Positions 8,673 through 17,669 of a stretch of 64,000 nucleotides of DNA are shown piece after piece (position 1 is the first letter of the stretch; the number at the start of each line of letters is the position of its first letter). The position numbers and the translations under genes were made by a program. Source of the DNA: Pedobacter sp. R20-19 (GTDB lineage: Bacteria > Bacteroidota > Bacteroidia > Sphingobacteriales > Sphingobacteriaceae); assembly GCF_000708265.2 (NCBI RefSeq), contig NZ_JCKI01000002.1, positions 62,001 to 126,000 on the forward strand. The letters are read 5' to 3'. The notes below the pieces were generated by a model, which was not told where the DNA came from, ran no database searches, and was given only the letters and a program-made list of their open reading frames with translations.

Positions 8673-9212
8673 TTATCCAGCGGCAGGATCAGGAATGAAG
8701 CGCATAATAGATAGAGATTTTAACAGATTCTGATCATTGTAGGATAGGGTTATATAGTGACCGCCCTTTTTAAAAAGCAGTTTTGTGCCATTTGAATAAA
8801 AGCTGCCATCACTAAGTTTTGACTTTTTTACATTATACTTCTTAAATTTAACCATGGCCTCATCAATGGTGGTTTTATTCAGCACCAGATTAAAAGGCAA
8901 ACCTGAAATAATGATATTTTTATCATCAGGAATACTGAACCAGATATCATTAACTGTTTTCTTATCTCCGATATTGGTATAGACGCCTAAACCTGATGAG
9001 GTAATCCATTCTGCGTATCGCTCTCCATCATTCTCATTGTCTGTGATAATGGCTTTTGTACGTAAAGCTGCAGAAATTTTATCGGTTGTTTGTGGAAGAA
9101 TGAATTCAGCATTTTTATCTAGTAAAATGTCTAAGCCCGCATTTTTCTGAGCAAAAGCAGTTACTAATAAAAATTGAAATAAGATAAATAGAGTGAATGC
9201 TTTGGTTTTCAT
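8673..9212 (-). CDS. Secreted hypothetical protein
   Basis: A 179-residue protein with a clear signal peptide (MKTKAFTLFILFQFLLVTAFAQ). The mature part is mixed alpha/beta with several Lys-rich strands (KLLFKKGGHYITLSYND) and a short Pro-Ala-Gly C-terminus. I do not recognise it. The ATG at 9212 was preferred over 9236 because it opens the signal peptide. It stands alone between an intergenic gap and the moxR operon. Confidence 0.65.
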   Translation of the reverse strand: MKTKAFTLFILFQFLLVTAFAQKNAGLDILLDKNAEFILPQTTDKISAALRTKAIITDNENDGERYAEWITSSGLGVYTNIGDKKTVNDIWFSIPDDKNIIISGLPFNLVLNKTTIDEAMVKFKKYNVKKSKLSDGSFYSNGTKLLFKKGGHYITLSYNDQNLLKSLSIMRFIPDPAAG

Positions 9213-9326
9213 CTGAATACTTTTAGGTTTAAACAATTTATGTTTAAAGATATTAAAATTAACAAATGATAAAAAGTACTACCCGGAAAATGAAAATTAA
9301 GAAGTTGTAGTGTTAAATTAAAGATG

Positions 9327-10289
9327 CTATAAAAGATCTTTAATAATCTTCTCAATGGATAGGCCTTCTGCTTCCGCACGGTAATTGCGAACAATTCGGT
9401 GGCGAAGAATAGGTTCTGCAACAACCTGAACATCTTCAATATCTGGGGCATATTTACCAGTTACTGCAGCATGACATTTGGCACCCAGAACAAGAAACTG
9501 TGAAGCCCTTGGGCCTGCACCCCAACTGATGTATTTATTTACGGCTTCCGTTGCAAATTCACTATTTGGACGTGTTTTAGAAGCCAGTTTTACCGCGTAT
9601 TCTAAAACATGATCAGTTACCGGAATTTCTCTGATCAGCTGCTGGAAATATTGAATATCATCCGCATGAATAATTTTCTGCAACTGAACGGTTTTGTTGC
9701 TGGTAGTATTACGAACAATGCTCAGTTCATCTGCAAATGCAGGGTAGTTTAACTGAATATTAAACATAAACCGATCCAGTTGTGCTTCTGGTAGTGGATA
9801 AGTCCCTTCCTGTTCAATTGGGTTTTGAGTAGCTAAAACAAAGAAAGGCTTTGGTAAGGCATGTGTTTGGCCGGCAGCTGTAACAGATTTTTCCTGCATG
9901 GCCTCCAGCAAGGCTGCCTGTGTTTTAGGAGGAGTTCTGTTAATTTCATCAGCTAAAATAATGTTGGAAAAAACAGGCCCTTTAATAAATTTAAAATGCC
10001 TGTCTTCTCCTAATATCTCTGCACCAATAATATCACTGGGCATTAAGTCTGGTGTGAATTGAATCCGATTAAAATCGAGATCAAGAACTGCAGCAACAGT
10101 TTGAACGAGTAAGGTTTTAGCTAATCCGGGTACACCAACCAGCAAACAATGTCCGTTGCTAAAAATGGCGATTAAAACAGATTTGATGATATCATCTTGT
10201 CCAACAACTACCTTTCCTATTTCTGCTTTAATGTTGTTAAAAGCCAGGTGAAGTGCGTTGACAGCTTCTACTTCGTTTTTGTACTGCAT
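9327..10289 (-). CDS. moxR: MoxR-family AAA ATPase
   Basis: MoxR ATPases are chaperone-like AAA+ proteins, often assisting maturation of envelope or metalloprotein complexes. The 320-residue protein has Walker A GVPGLAKT (about residues 54-61), Walker B ILADEINR, sensor 1 ATQNPIEQEGTYPLPEAQLDRF, and a C-terminal lid with PSPR-type GPRASQ. It lies 5 nt downstream of the SurA-like gene, so it is probably co-transcribed as the last gene of that operon. The DUF58/VWA partners usual for MoxR are absent here. Confidence 0.93.
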   Translation of the reverse strand: MQYKNEVEAVNALHLAFNNIKAEIGKVVVGQDDIIKSVLIAIFSNGHCLLVGVPGLAKTLLVQTVAAVLDLDFNRIQFTPDLMPSDIIGAEILGEDRHFKFIKGPVFSNIILADEINRTPPKTQAALLEAMQEKSVTAAGQTHALPKPFFVLATQNPIEQEGTYPLPEAQLDRFMFNIQLNYPAFADELSIVRNTTSNKTVQLQKIIHADDIQYFQQLIREIPVTDHVLEYAVKLASKTRPNSEFATEAVNKYISWGAGPRASQFLVLGAKCHAAVTGKYAPDIEDVQVVAEPILRHRIVRNYRAEAEGLSIEKIIKDLL

Positions 10290-10294
10290 TCGTT

Positions 10295-11662
10295 TTATTT
10301 TGCGGCTGTTGAGGTTTTAGTCCAAATTTTTAACTCATTGCAGGTATTAAATTCGTCGTCGATTTTAATATAAGTGCTTTCACGACGTTTTTCAAACCAT
10401 TCGCTTAAAGTACGATTAATTTTATCACTTTGAGCAGCATCTCTGATTTTTGGAAAATCCTGAGCAAGGTTTGCTTTATGAGGTGGGATTTTAGACTTCA
10501 AGTATAAGATGCGATAGGCTTGTTTACCATCAGCAGCGGTATAAAGATTCGGTTTTGAAATGGCACCAATTTTCATGGTATCAATCACTAAAAATACAGA
10601 TGGATCTAGTTTGTCAATAGGAATGAAAGTACTTCTTGCCTGTACGTTTTCTGCATTGAGCATCATACCACCGTTAAATTTCGTTTCCTTGTTGTCAGAA
10701 TATAAACTTGCTGCAGCCGCGAAACTTATCTTTTTTGAAGCAATATTATTGTAAATACTGTCTGCATGAAGTTTTAATCGGGTTAAACTTTCAGGCGTAG
10801 TTGCAGGCCTGATCAGGATGTGACGTGCATGTACCTGCTCGCCACGGCGTTCGATTACCTGTAAAATGTGGAAACCAAATTCTGTTTCAAAAACAGGAGA
10901 CATTTCTCCAGCCTTAAGTTTAAATGCCCAAGCTGTAAACTCTTTAGCCATGGTACTTCTGTCGAAGAAACCTAAATCGCCACCATCTGCAGATGAACCT
11001 GGATCTTCTGAATAAGTTTTAGCCAGAACACCGAAATCATCACCACTTTTTACCCTTAAGCGAAGGGCTTCAATTTTATCGTGAAATCTTTGTTTCTCTG
11101 CCTTGGTTAGCTTCGGATCTAAAATAATTTCCCCAACCTCTACTTCAGTATTAAATTCGGGAATACTATCTCCAAGGGTTTTGAAATATTTTTCAACTTC
11201 CATTGGCGTAACATTTATATTCTCTGTAATTTTTGCCTGCATTTTTTGAGCAATCAATTCGTCTTTAACAGATGGTCTGATCTCATCTTTGTATTGAAGC
11301 ACAGATTTGTTTAAGAATTGCTCCAAACGCTCTTGTCCACCCGCACGTTGCATGCTGTAACGCATCCGTTTGTTTACCTCATCATCAACCTGCCCGTCTT
11401 CCACCATTACCGAATCGATTTCTGCCTGTTGCTTTAAAAGTTTTTGGGTAAGTGTGTTTTGTAAAATCTTACATTTAATATCTTCATTAGCAGGATTGCC
11501 CTGATAAAGATATTGTGTGTATTGTTGATTTAAATCAGAAAGCAGTACAATGTTATTTCCTACAACAGCAGCAACTTTATCTATGTTATGTTTTCCTTTT
11601 TGAGCATAACTATTTAAAAATAAGCAAATCAATGCGGTTGCTACTAAAAAAACTTTTTTCAT
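10295..11662 (-). CDS. SurA-like periplasmic peptidyl-prolyl isomerase
   Basis: A 455-residue periplasmic foldase with a signal peptide (MKKVFLVATALICLFLNSYAQ). An N-terminal SurA_N-like chaperone region (VAAVVGNNIVLLSDLNQQY) is followed by two parvulin domains: one near residues 165-272 (GEIIL...GGDLGFFDRSTMAKEF...FGFHILQV) and a more divergent one near 275-385 (VHARHILIRPA). This is the SurA architecture, which escorts outer-membrane beta-barrels across the periplasm. It lies between a second foldase-like gene upstream and moxR downstream. Confidence 0.9.
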   Translation of the reverse strand: MKKVFLVATALICLFLNSYAQKGKHNIDKVAAVVGNNIVLLSDLNQQYTQYLYQGNPANEDIKCKILQNTLTQKLLKQQAEIDSVMVEDGQVDDEVNKRMRYSMQRAGGQERLEQFLNKSVLQYKDEIRPSVKDELIAQKMQAKITENINVTPMEVEKYFKTLGDSIPEFNTEVEVGEIILDPKLTKAEKQRFHDKIEALRLRVKSGDDFGVLAKTYSEDPGSSADGGDLGFFDRSTMAKEFTAWAFKLKAGEMSPVFETEFGFHILQVIERRGEQVHARHILIRPATTPESLTRLKLHADSIYNNIASKKISFAAAASLYSDNKETKFNGGMMLNAENVQARSTFIPIDKLDPSVFLVIDTMKIGAISKPNLYTAADGKQAYRILYLKSKIPPHKANLAQDFPKIRDAAQSDKINRTLSEWFEKRRESTYIKIDDEFNTCNELKIWTKTSTAAK

Positions 11663-11709
11663 TCTATTATTTATATGATGCGATTATTATACTATTTATT
11701 GATCAGTAT

Positions 11710-12306
11710 TTATGGTTTGGCAAGTTTTTTTAACTCGTTTTCATTCACCTTAATCTGATATTTTTGCTTGAGGCCCTTGAGCCAGTTTTCTTCTAAATTT
11801 TGTTGGTAATCTGCTATTACCTGACCTTTAATTTCATTTAAAGGTGCATTATAGTCCTTCTTGTTTTGCTGATAAAAATCTATAATTCCCTGTTCATCTT
11901 CCTGAACCTTGCTCCAGATTTTCTGTTCAGATACATTAAACATTAAAACACCTTCACGGTATTCGTTAAGCAAAAAGTCATGGTTTTTATTGATTCCACT
12001 ATTTTTTTTATGTGCTTCCAGTGCCGTTTCATAAGTTTTGATTTCTTCCTGATAAACCGGATTTTTATCTAATCCCATTTCACGCGCATCTAAAACCTTT
12101 AGTTTAAAATTTATATATAAGTTCAGGTATGATGCTAAATCATTGTAATCTGCGCTAATGCTCCCATTATGACTTTTCTTGTAGGCCCAAAGAAACTCTT
12201 TAGCACTTACAGGTTTAGCATTAATTACAGCAACGTTTTGAGCAAACGAATAGTTGCTAATCAAGCTAAAAACGAATAAGCAACAAGCCTTGTTTACACG
12301 GAGCAC
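11710..12306 (-). CDS. Foldase-like protein without a PPIase domain
   Basis: A 198-residue exported protein. Its sequence (YLNLYINFKLKVLDAREMGLDKNP, then an E/K-rich helix) matches the helical N-terminal chaperone part of Bacteroidota SurA/PpiD-type proteins, but no parvulin domain follows. It ends with a helix resembling the C-terminal SurA helix. So it looks like a stand-alone chaperone module, natural or truncated. There is no ATG; a GTG at 12306 gives a good signal peptide, and a TTG at 12336 is the alternative. It heads the operon with the SurA-like and moxR genes. Confidence 0.7.
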   Translation of the reverse strand: MLRVNKACCLFVFSLISNYSFAQNVAVINAKPVSAKEFLWAYKKSHNGSISADYNDLASYLNLYINFKLKVLDAREMGLDKNPVYQEEIKTYETALEAHKKNSGINKNHDFLLNEYREGVLMFNVSEQKIWSKVQEDEQGIIDFYQQNKKDYNAPLNEIKGQVIADYQQNLEENWLKGLKQKYQIKVNENELKKLAKP

Positions 12307-12401
12307 TCTATAAATTTTAAGGGATAAAAGTAACAATAAGCAGGGCTATTATAAGATATTTAACTAATTTTAACAGAAATTATTATCCTACAAAAATACG
12401 A

Positions 12402-13055
12402 ATGGAAAACCAGGTTACCAACAATGCGAATGCTTTACGATTATTTTTTACTGAAGAAGTTTTTTTAGTGAAGGATGAAAATGTGAAAATGTCGCATCAT
12501 GTTGCTGCAGAGCCTGTTTTAGAACAAATTTCTGTCGCAATTAAACCTGAAACTAATATTGCTGCGCCTTTGGTAAATCCAGTAATTTTCTTACCTAAGG
12601 GTATGGAAATACCTAAAAACAAACCAGAAAACGTCGCGATTCTGCCTAATATTGGAGACGTTGCAATAGAAAAAACATTTAAGTTTTTAGGCGGAAATAA
12701 AAAATCGGTTTTGATTTTGGTAAATGATCATACGAATGATGTAAGTACTGAACAGGGCAAAGAGTTACTCCGAAAAATTGTTAAAGCTGTTGATTTAGGA
12801 ACTGCTGATTTTGCACTTGTCAATTATGCCACTTATCCGGGCACTACCTTTGCATCTTTTCACCAGTTTTTTAAACCTTTAATCATGCTTTCCTTTGGTG
12901 TGGAAATTGCCGATTTGGAATTGAATTATGAATGGCAAAATGAAATTATCACTCATGAAACAACCAGGATTATCTTTGCACCAAATCTACATCTTTTGGA
13001 TAGCGACTTAAGTGCGAAAAAACTACTTTGGGGAAACCTTCAGAAAATTAAATAG
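12402..13055 (+). CDS. Hypothetical alpha/beta protein
   Basis: A 217-residue cytoplasmic protein I cannot name. After a variable N-terminus (residues 1-65), it has Rossmann-like strands (SVLILVND, ADFALVNYA, KPLIMLSFGVE) and a C-terminal helix ending LLDSDLSAKKLLWGNL. This layout resembles small uracil-glycosylase-fold proteins such as polymerase III psi-type subunits, but that is a weak guess. It is transcribed divergently from the foldase operon and lies upstream of rdgB. Confidence 0.6.
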   Translation: MENQVTNNANALRLFFTEEVFLVKDENVKMSHHVAAEPVLEQISVAIKPETNIAAPLVNPVIFLPKGMEIPKNKPENVAILPNIGDVAIEKTFKFLGGNKKSVLILVNDHTNDVSTEQGKELLRKIVKAVDLGTADFALVNYATYPGTTFASFHQFFKPLIMLSFGVEIADLELNYEWQNEIITHETTRIIFAPNLHLLDSDLSAKKLLWGNLQKIK

Positions 13056-13134
13056 ATTAAGTATTTAGTATCAAGATGTTTGCAGGCAAATTAATTAAAT
13101 TATTTTGTAACATCAGTTGCTTAAGGTATTCAAA

Positions 13135-13263
13135 ACCTAACCACCTAACCACCTAACCACCTAACCACCTAACCACCTAACCACCTAACCACCTAACCAC
13201 CTAACCACCTAACCACCTAACCACCTAACCACCTAACCACCTAACCACCTAACCACCTAACCC
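13135..13263 (+). repeat. Tandem 8-bp repeat (CCACCTAA), 15 perfect copies
   Basis: Positions 13141-13260 are exactly 15 uninterrupted copies of CCACCTAA, with a partial copy before (13135-13140) and a degenerate CCCTAA after. The array ends 5 nt before the rdgB ATG, where promoter and ribosome-binding elements would normally lie. Eight is not a multiple of three, and the array is outside any gene. Perfect short arrays of this kind are prone to slipped-strand copy-number change. Confidence 0.97.
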
Positions 13264-13265
13264 TA

Positions 13266-13838
13266 ATGAATAAACTCGTTTTCGCCACCAATAACAAGCA
13301 TAAAACCGACGAAATCCGCTTGGTACTTGCCGGTCAGTATGAAGTTTTAAATTTGAGTGATATTGGCTGTACCAAAGATATTCCTGAAACTGCGGATACT
13401 TTTGAAGGTAATGCTACTCTGAAAAGTTCATATGTAGTAGAAAACTTTCATTTAGATTGCTTTGCTGATGATAGTGGTTTAGAGATAGATGCTTTGAATA
13501 ATGAACCTGGTGTTTATTCTGCCCGTTACGGTGGGAGTAGGGATACGGTAGAGAATATGCAGCTGGTTTTACAGAAATTAAATGGGGAAACCAATCGCAA
13601 GGCAAGATTTAAAACTGTTATTTCACTAATGCTCGCCGGGCAAAATCATATTTTTGAGGGGGTGATTGAAGGAACCATCAGAGAAAGTTTATCTGGTTCT
13701 AAAGGATTTGGTTATGATCCGATTTTTCAGCCAAATGGTTATGACATTACCTTTGCTGAAATGGATATGGCTGAAAAAAATAAAATCAGCCACAGGGCTA
13801 TCGCCTTAAAAAAGATGATGGAATTTTTAAAGGCTTAA
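13266..13838 (+). CDS. rdgB: Non-canonical purine NTP pyrophosphatase (RdgB/HAM1)
   Basis: The enzyme hydrolyses ITP, dITP and XTP to monophosphates and keeps deaminated purines out of nucleic acids. The 190-residue protein has the N-terminal FATNNKHKTDEI signature, the ETADTFEGNA block, the FADDSGLEIDAL motif, PGVYSARYGG, and the C-terminal SGSKGFGYDPIF and MDMAEKNKISHRAIA motifs. Full length for the family. The start codon directly abuts the 8-bp tandem array, an unusual setting for a housekeeping gene. Confidence 0.97.
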   Translation: MNKLVFATNNKHKTDEIRLVLAGQYEVLNLSDIGCTKDIPETADTFEGNATLKSSYVVENFHLDCFADDSGLEIDALNNEPGVYSARYGGSRDTVENMQLVLQKLNGETNRKARFKTVISLMLAGQNHIFEGVIEGTIRESLSGSKGFGYDPIFQPNGYDITFAEMDMAEKNKISHRAIALKKMMEFLKA

Positions 13839-13974
13839 TCTACTGGTTAGTATGTTACCAAGCGGCATATGTTTTTCGGTTGTTGCTGCACTAACCGATA
13901 GACGTAATCTATTTAAAAAGTTTTATCGAAGATTACTTTGTAGTTCCTCTTTGTGAAGATGATAAATACTAAGC

Positions 13975-16272
13975 CTATAATTTTTTTATAGCTTTCTTTA
14001 AAGAATCTGTTTTTTGCAAAATTGGCTTGATTCCAAAATTAGCCGTGTCTAACAGATTTCCGGCAGGTAAATTTTTATCAAGGTTTAAGTTTATTCCGGT
14101 AATTTTTTTCACTGGCAGCGAACCTGTCTTCGTTGCGATAGTCGTTTTACTGCCAACATTTGATTTTACCGGAGTAGTCGCTTTTGGTTTAGCCTTAGGC
14201 TTTGCTTTTCCTGATGATCCAATTGCATCTTTTTTGTTCTTCGGGCGTTCCTTAGGTTTCCATGAAAAGCCTTTTAATACGTTATCTTTAGATACTTTAC
14301 TTTCCGGATTTAAAGCACCTTCCACTCCTTTGATGTACACAATATCTTCGATGTCGTTTTCATTATCCTTAAAAATAAACTTAATCCGGCTACTAAGCGT
14401 CTGGTTCATTTCCTTATACACCTTTGTACTATCATCCTGCGTATAATAAATACTTTCCGCATTACCATCCACATACATAGTTTTTAGTTTGCCATTATTA
14501 AAGAAACCTGTCATTAACCTTCCTTTAATCTGGTTAAACCTTAAAGAATCTTTTGGTGTATTTACCAAAAAAGCATTTCTGATGGATTGCAGGTTATTCA
14601 GTTTCTTGTTTTTAAACTGCACATAAATGGTATCAGCAATTTGTTGCGACCCTTCTGACCAGATTATCGGATTAACAAAACACCGCAACGTAGAATCTGC
14701 ACTGGTGTAAAATAAACTATCTGTTTTGGCCTGGATATTGGTTTTGAATATTTTAACACCATGGTAGGCTTTTATAATTCTCGCCTGTACGGTATCGGCG
14801 GGATTAAATTTAGCTGTATCATTTTTAGCCATACCTGGTTTCAATGCCGAAAGCACATTTTTACCAAGGGTCTTAGCATTACCTTTATCTATTGTTTTTG
14901 CTAAACTATCCACTTTACCAATAGCCTTTTTATCGGACAGATTACCTGTTTTAATGGCTTTTTGTGTAAGCGTGTCATCCTTAATTTTTGGTAAATTATT
15001 AATAATAGAATCTGCCTTGTTTTTTAATATACCCCCATTTCTTAAACTATCTGCATTTAACTGTGGTAATTTTTTAGCTAAGGAATCTATCTGGAGTTTC
15101 TCTGGTGTGCTATTCTTTTGGTCAGGGTTTTTAGGGTCACTTTTAGCTTTGTTTTTCGAATTTCTATCATTTTTAGCAGCAGAAGATCGTTTATCTTTGT
15201 TATCCCGATCAGGTTTTTCAGTAGATGTTTTTTCTTGAGGTGAAGTACCTTCTTTAGTGTCTTCTTCATCATCTTCACCAACCTCATTATCTGATTTTAT
15301 CGAAATTTTAGGAATCAGTTTGAGGCTTTTCTGTAAAACCATTTGCGTTTCAAGGGTATCTGCACCCATCCATAAACTATCAGGGCGCTTTTTATCTTTC
15401 ACCACGATAGAATCTTCGGTGCCAATACCCATATAAGCATTGCGGGTAACCAATGTTCGTTGATCAATTTTATAGTAATAGCCCAAATCGCCAAACATTT
15501 TCATTTTGTCTTTGGTATCAGAAAAAACAATGTTTTTTACCGCCTTACCATAGCCTATTTTCCCAAAGTAATATAAACTATCTCCCTTAAGTGATCTGGT
15601 GCCCTGTGTATAAAGATTTTTTTTGCCAAAGTAGGCATCTTCAGTAGTGGTATTATAGGCGCCATTTTCAGTATAAAGGTTATCATCTTTGCCTTTTATA
15701 TTGGTAGGGCCATAAAAATACGTCCATTTAGATTGGGTATTGTACCGGAGCGTATCTGATTTAATGGTTACCTGAGGTGTAACCACCACCACATTATACC
15801 TGAAGTAGGCATCGTTACTGGTGCTAAAATAATAACCATTTTTACTGGTTAAGGTAACTTCCTGATTAACGATCTTACCTCCACTGGTGTAAGTCCCGAT
15901 TTTGCTAAGGGTGTTATAATCTAAAATATTAGTGGTTAAAACCGATTGAGGATCAACCATTCGCACATTTTGAGTTAAGTGGGCATGCTTTTTATTTCCA
16001 TCATACTCCAGCTGATCTGAATAAATATCGGTAGTAAGCTGATTGATATGGACATTTCTATATGCTTCAAAATAATTACGCTTATTGTAAAATACCGCAC
16101 TGTCACAGGTGAGAGTAGCATTATCTTGTTGAAAAACCGGATTTCTTAAATAAGTAATGCTCTTGTTCATATCTCCGCTAATTTTAGAGTATGAAACAAT
16201 CTTAATCTGCTTTTGGCCGAAGAGAAAAAAAGGACTAATTAAAAGAAATATAAAAACAAATATTTTTTGCAC
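13975..16272 (-). CDS. OstA/LptA-like outer-membrane biogenesis protein
   Basis: A 765-residue exported protein. The N-terminal half carries OstA-type repeats (FQQDNATLTCDSAVFYNKRNYFEA; TLTSKNGYYFST; SDTLRYNTQ), the beta-taco fold used for lipopolysaccharide transport. From about residue 330 to 480 the chain is low-complexity, rich in Lys/Asp/Asn; a second OstA-like region follows and a Lys-rich C-terminus closes it. It probably bridges periplasm to outer membrane. The start is GTG at 16272, with signal peptide MQKIFVFIFLLISPFFLFGQ. A -7 box lies 4 nt upstream of this GTG. Confidence 0.8.
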   Translation of the reverse strand: MQKIFVFIFLLISPFFLFGQKQIKIVSYSKISGDMNKSITYLRNPVFQQDNATLTCDSAVFYNKRNYFEAYRNVHINQLTTDIYSDQLEYDGNKKHAHLTQNVRMVDPQSVLTTNILDYNTLSKIGTYTSGGKIVNQEVTLTSKNGYYFSTSNDAYFRYNVVVVTPQVTIKSDTLRYNTQSKWTYFYGPTNIKGKDDNLYTENGAYNTTTEDAYFGKKNLYTQGTRSLKGDSLYYFGKIGYGKAVKNIVFSDTKDKMKMFGDLGYYYKIDQRTLVTRNAYMGIGTEDSIVVKDKKRPDSLWMGADTLETQMVLQKSLKLIPKISIKSDNEVGEDDEEDTKEGTSPQEKTSTEKPDRDNKDKRSSAAKNDRNSKNKAKSDPKNPDQKNSTPEKLQIDSLAKKLPQLNADSLRNGGILKNKADSIINNLPKIKDDTLTQKAIKTGNLSDKKAIGKVDSLAKTIDKGNAKTLGKNVLSALKPGMAKNDTAKFNPADTVQARIIKAYHGVKIFKTNIQAKTDSLFYTSADSTLRCFVNPIIWSEGSQQIADTIYVQFKNKKLNNLQSIRNAFLVNTPKDSLRFNQIKGRLMTGFFNNGKLKTMYVDGNAESIYYTQDDSTKVYKEMNQTLSSRIKFIFKDNENDIEDIVYIKGVEGALNPESKVSKDNVLKGFSWKPKERPKNKKDAIGSSGKAKPKAKPKATTPVKSNVGSKTTIATKTGSLPVKKITGINLNLDKNLPAGNLLDTANFGIKPILQKTDSLKKAIKKL

Positions 16273-16276
16273 CCTA

Positions 16277-16284
16277 CAAAGTTA
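16277..16284 (-). promoter_or_regulatory. -7 box TAACTTTG of the ostA-like gene
   Basis: On the minus strand TAACTTTG ends 4 nt before the GTG start, implying a near-leaderless transcript. The 16-bp palindrome at 16293-16308 lies in its -7 to -33 spacer. Confidence 0.6.
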
Positions 16285-16292
16285 GTTTTTTG

Positions 16293-16308
16293 TTCCGAAC
16301 GTTCGGAA
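16293..16308. promoter_or_regulatory. 16-bp perfect palindrome, candidate operator
   Basis: TTCCGAAC followed directly by GTTCGGAA is a perfect palindrome in the short gap between the divergent ostA-like and tilS genes. It overlaps the spacer of one promoter and the -33 area of the other, so a dimeric regulator (TetR-type operators look like this) could control both. No regulator gene is adjacent. Confidence 0.55.
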
Positions 16309-16325
16309 TACCAGTTAAAATTAAA

Positions 16326-16333
16326 TATTTTTG
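16326..16333 (+). promoter_or_regulatory. -7 box TATTTTTG of tilS
   Basis: It fits TAnnTTTG and ends 4 nt before the tilS ATG at 16338, again suggesting a leaderless mRNA. The right arm of the palindrome falls at the -33 position. Confidence 0.5.
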
Positions 16334-16337
16334 GTGG

Positions 16338-17666
16338 ATGTTACCCTTATCTCAATTTCAGGATTTTATTCAGCAACACGAGTTGTTTGCCAGTGGTAAC
16401 AAGATTCTTTTAGCCGTTAGCGGAGGAAAAGATTCTGTATTGATGTTGCATCTCTTTAAGGCAATAGGCGTTAATATTGGCGTGGCACATTGTAATTTTA
16501 ATCTCCGGGCAGATGAGGCACAGCGCGACGAAAATTTCGTTAAATTACTTGCTGAAACCCTTGATCTCCCATTTCATATAACGCATTTTGATACTAAAAA
16601 ATATGCTGTTGAAAATAAAATTTCTACGCAGATGGCTGCCCGTGATTTGCGTTACACCTGGTTTGAAGAAATTAGGGTTGCAAATCAATACGATTATATA
16701 GCTTTGGCCCATCACCAGAATGATGCCATTGAGACGGTAATGATGAATCTCATTCGTGGAACAGGTATCAGCGGTTTGCATGGTATCTTACCAAAAAGAA
16801 ATCATTTGATTCGTCCATTACTCTTTTTAAACAGTGAGCAGATTGAAAGTATTGTAACTAAAGAAAATATTTCCTTTGTGGAAGACAGTTCTAATTTAAG
16901 CACACATTATACCCGGAATAAACTTCGGCTACAGGTGATTCCGCATTTGAAGGAAATTAATCCAAATCTCGAAAAAACCTTTGCAGATAATATAGCCCGC
17001 TTTGCCGAACTGGAAAACTTCCTGGATCTGGAAGTGGCTAAATTACAGAATAACATTTTAATTAGAAAGACGGATGGCCTATATATAGCTTTGGATGAGA
17101 TTGCAAAATTAAAGCCTCAAAAACTCCTTTTATATGAATTGCTTAAGCCTTATCATTTTACGGAGCATGTAGTAGAAGAGATTATAGTAAGTTTGACAGC
17201 CTTAAGCGGAACGCATTTTTTCAGTTCTACCCATCAGGCCGTTATCAACAGGAACGATTTAGTCATTATTGAAAAGAATACAGATGTCCTTTTAAATGAA
17301 TTTATTCATCCTGCAACAAAGAGAATTAGTTTTGGCGGGCATACCATTTCCTTAACTTATAGTACGGTAACAAAATTTGAAATGAATGTAGCCAAGGCTT
17401 TCGTAAATGCAGATCAACTCATTTTTCCTTTAGTGGTGAGAAAATGGCAAAATGGCGATAAATTTATTCCGTTAGGAATGCACATGCCCAAAAAAGTAAG
17501 TGATTTTTTTATTAACGAGAAAGTTCCGGTACACATCAAGCACAGTACGCCTATCTTAATCAATGGTAATGGGGATATTATATGGATTGCAGGAATGCGA
17601 CAGGATAATCGATATAAATTAACTACTGCAACAAAAAAAGTTGCTATATTCGAACTCGAAAATTAA
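16338..17666 (+). CDS. tilS: tRNA(Ile)-lysidine synthetase
   Basis: TilS attaches lysine to C34 of tRNA-Ile(CAU), letting it read AUA. The 442-residue protein has the PP-loop ATPase signature AVSGGKDSVL near residue 25, the HCNFNLR block, AHHQNDAIET, RGTGISGL, and the C-terminal TilS domain (VRKWQNGDKFIPLGM..KKVSDFFINEKVP). Full length. I prefer the ATG at 16338 over an upstream one at 16290, which would read through the palindrome and both promoter boxes. The next gene starts 3 nt after the stop. Confidence 0.96.
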   Translation: MLPLSQFQDFIQQHELFASGNKILLAVSGGKDSVLMLHLFKAIGVNIGVAHCNFNLRADEAQRDENFVKLLAETLDLPFHITHFDTKKYAVENKISTQMAARDLRYTWFEEIRVANQYDYIALAHHQNDAIETVMMNLIRGTGISGLHGILPKRNHLIRPLLFLNSEQIESIVTKENISFVEDSSNLSTHYTRNKLRLQVIPHLKEINPNLEKTFADNIARFAELENFLDLEVAKLQNNILIRKTDGLYIALDEIAKLKPQKLLLYELLKPYHFTEHVVEEIIVSLTALSGTHFFSSTHQAVINRNDLVIIEKNTDVLLNEFIHPATKRISFGGHTISLTYSTVTKFEMNVAKAFVNADQLIFPLVVRKWQNGDKFIPLGMHMPKKVSDFFINEKVPVHIKHSTPILINGNGDIIWIAGMRQDNRYKLTTATKKVAIFELEN

Positions 17667-17669
17667 TCA

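Noticed and set aside
13135..13263. CRISPR array or telomere-like repeat
   Set aside because: The 8-bp unit has no spacers and no cas genes are nearby; it is a plain tandem array on a chromosome interior.
14027..14446. Plus-strand open frame inside the ostA-like gene
   Set aside because: It is antisense to a strongly supported gene and has no start signals.
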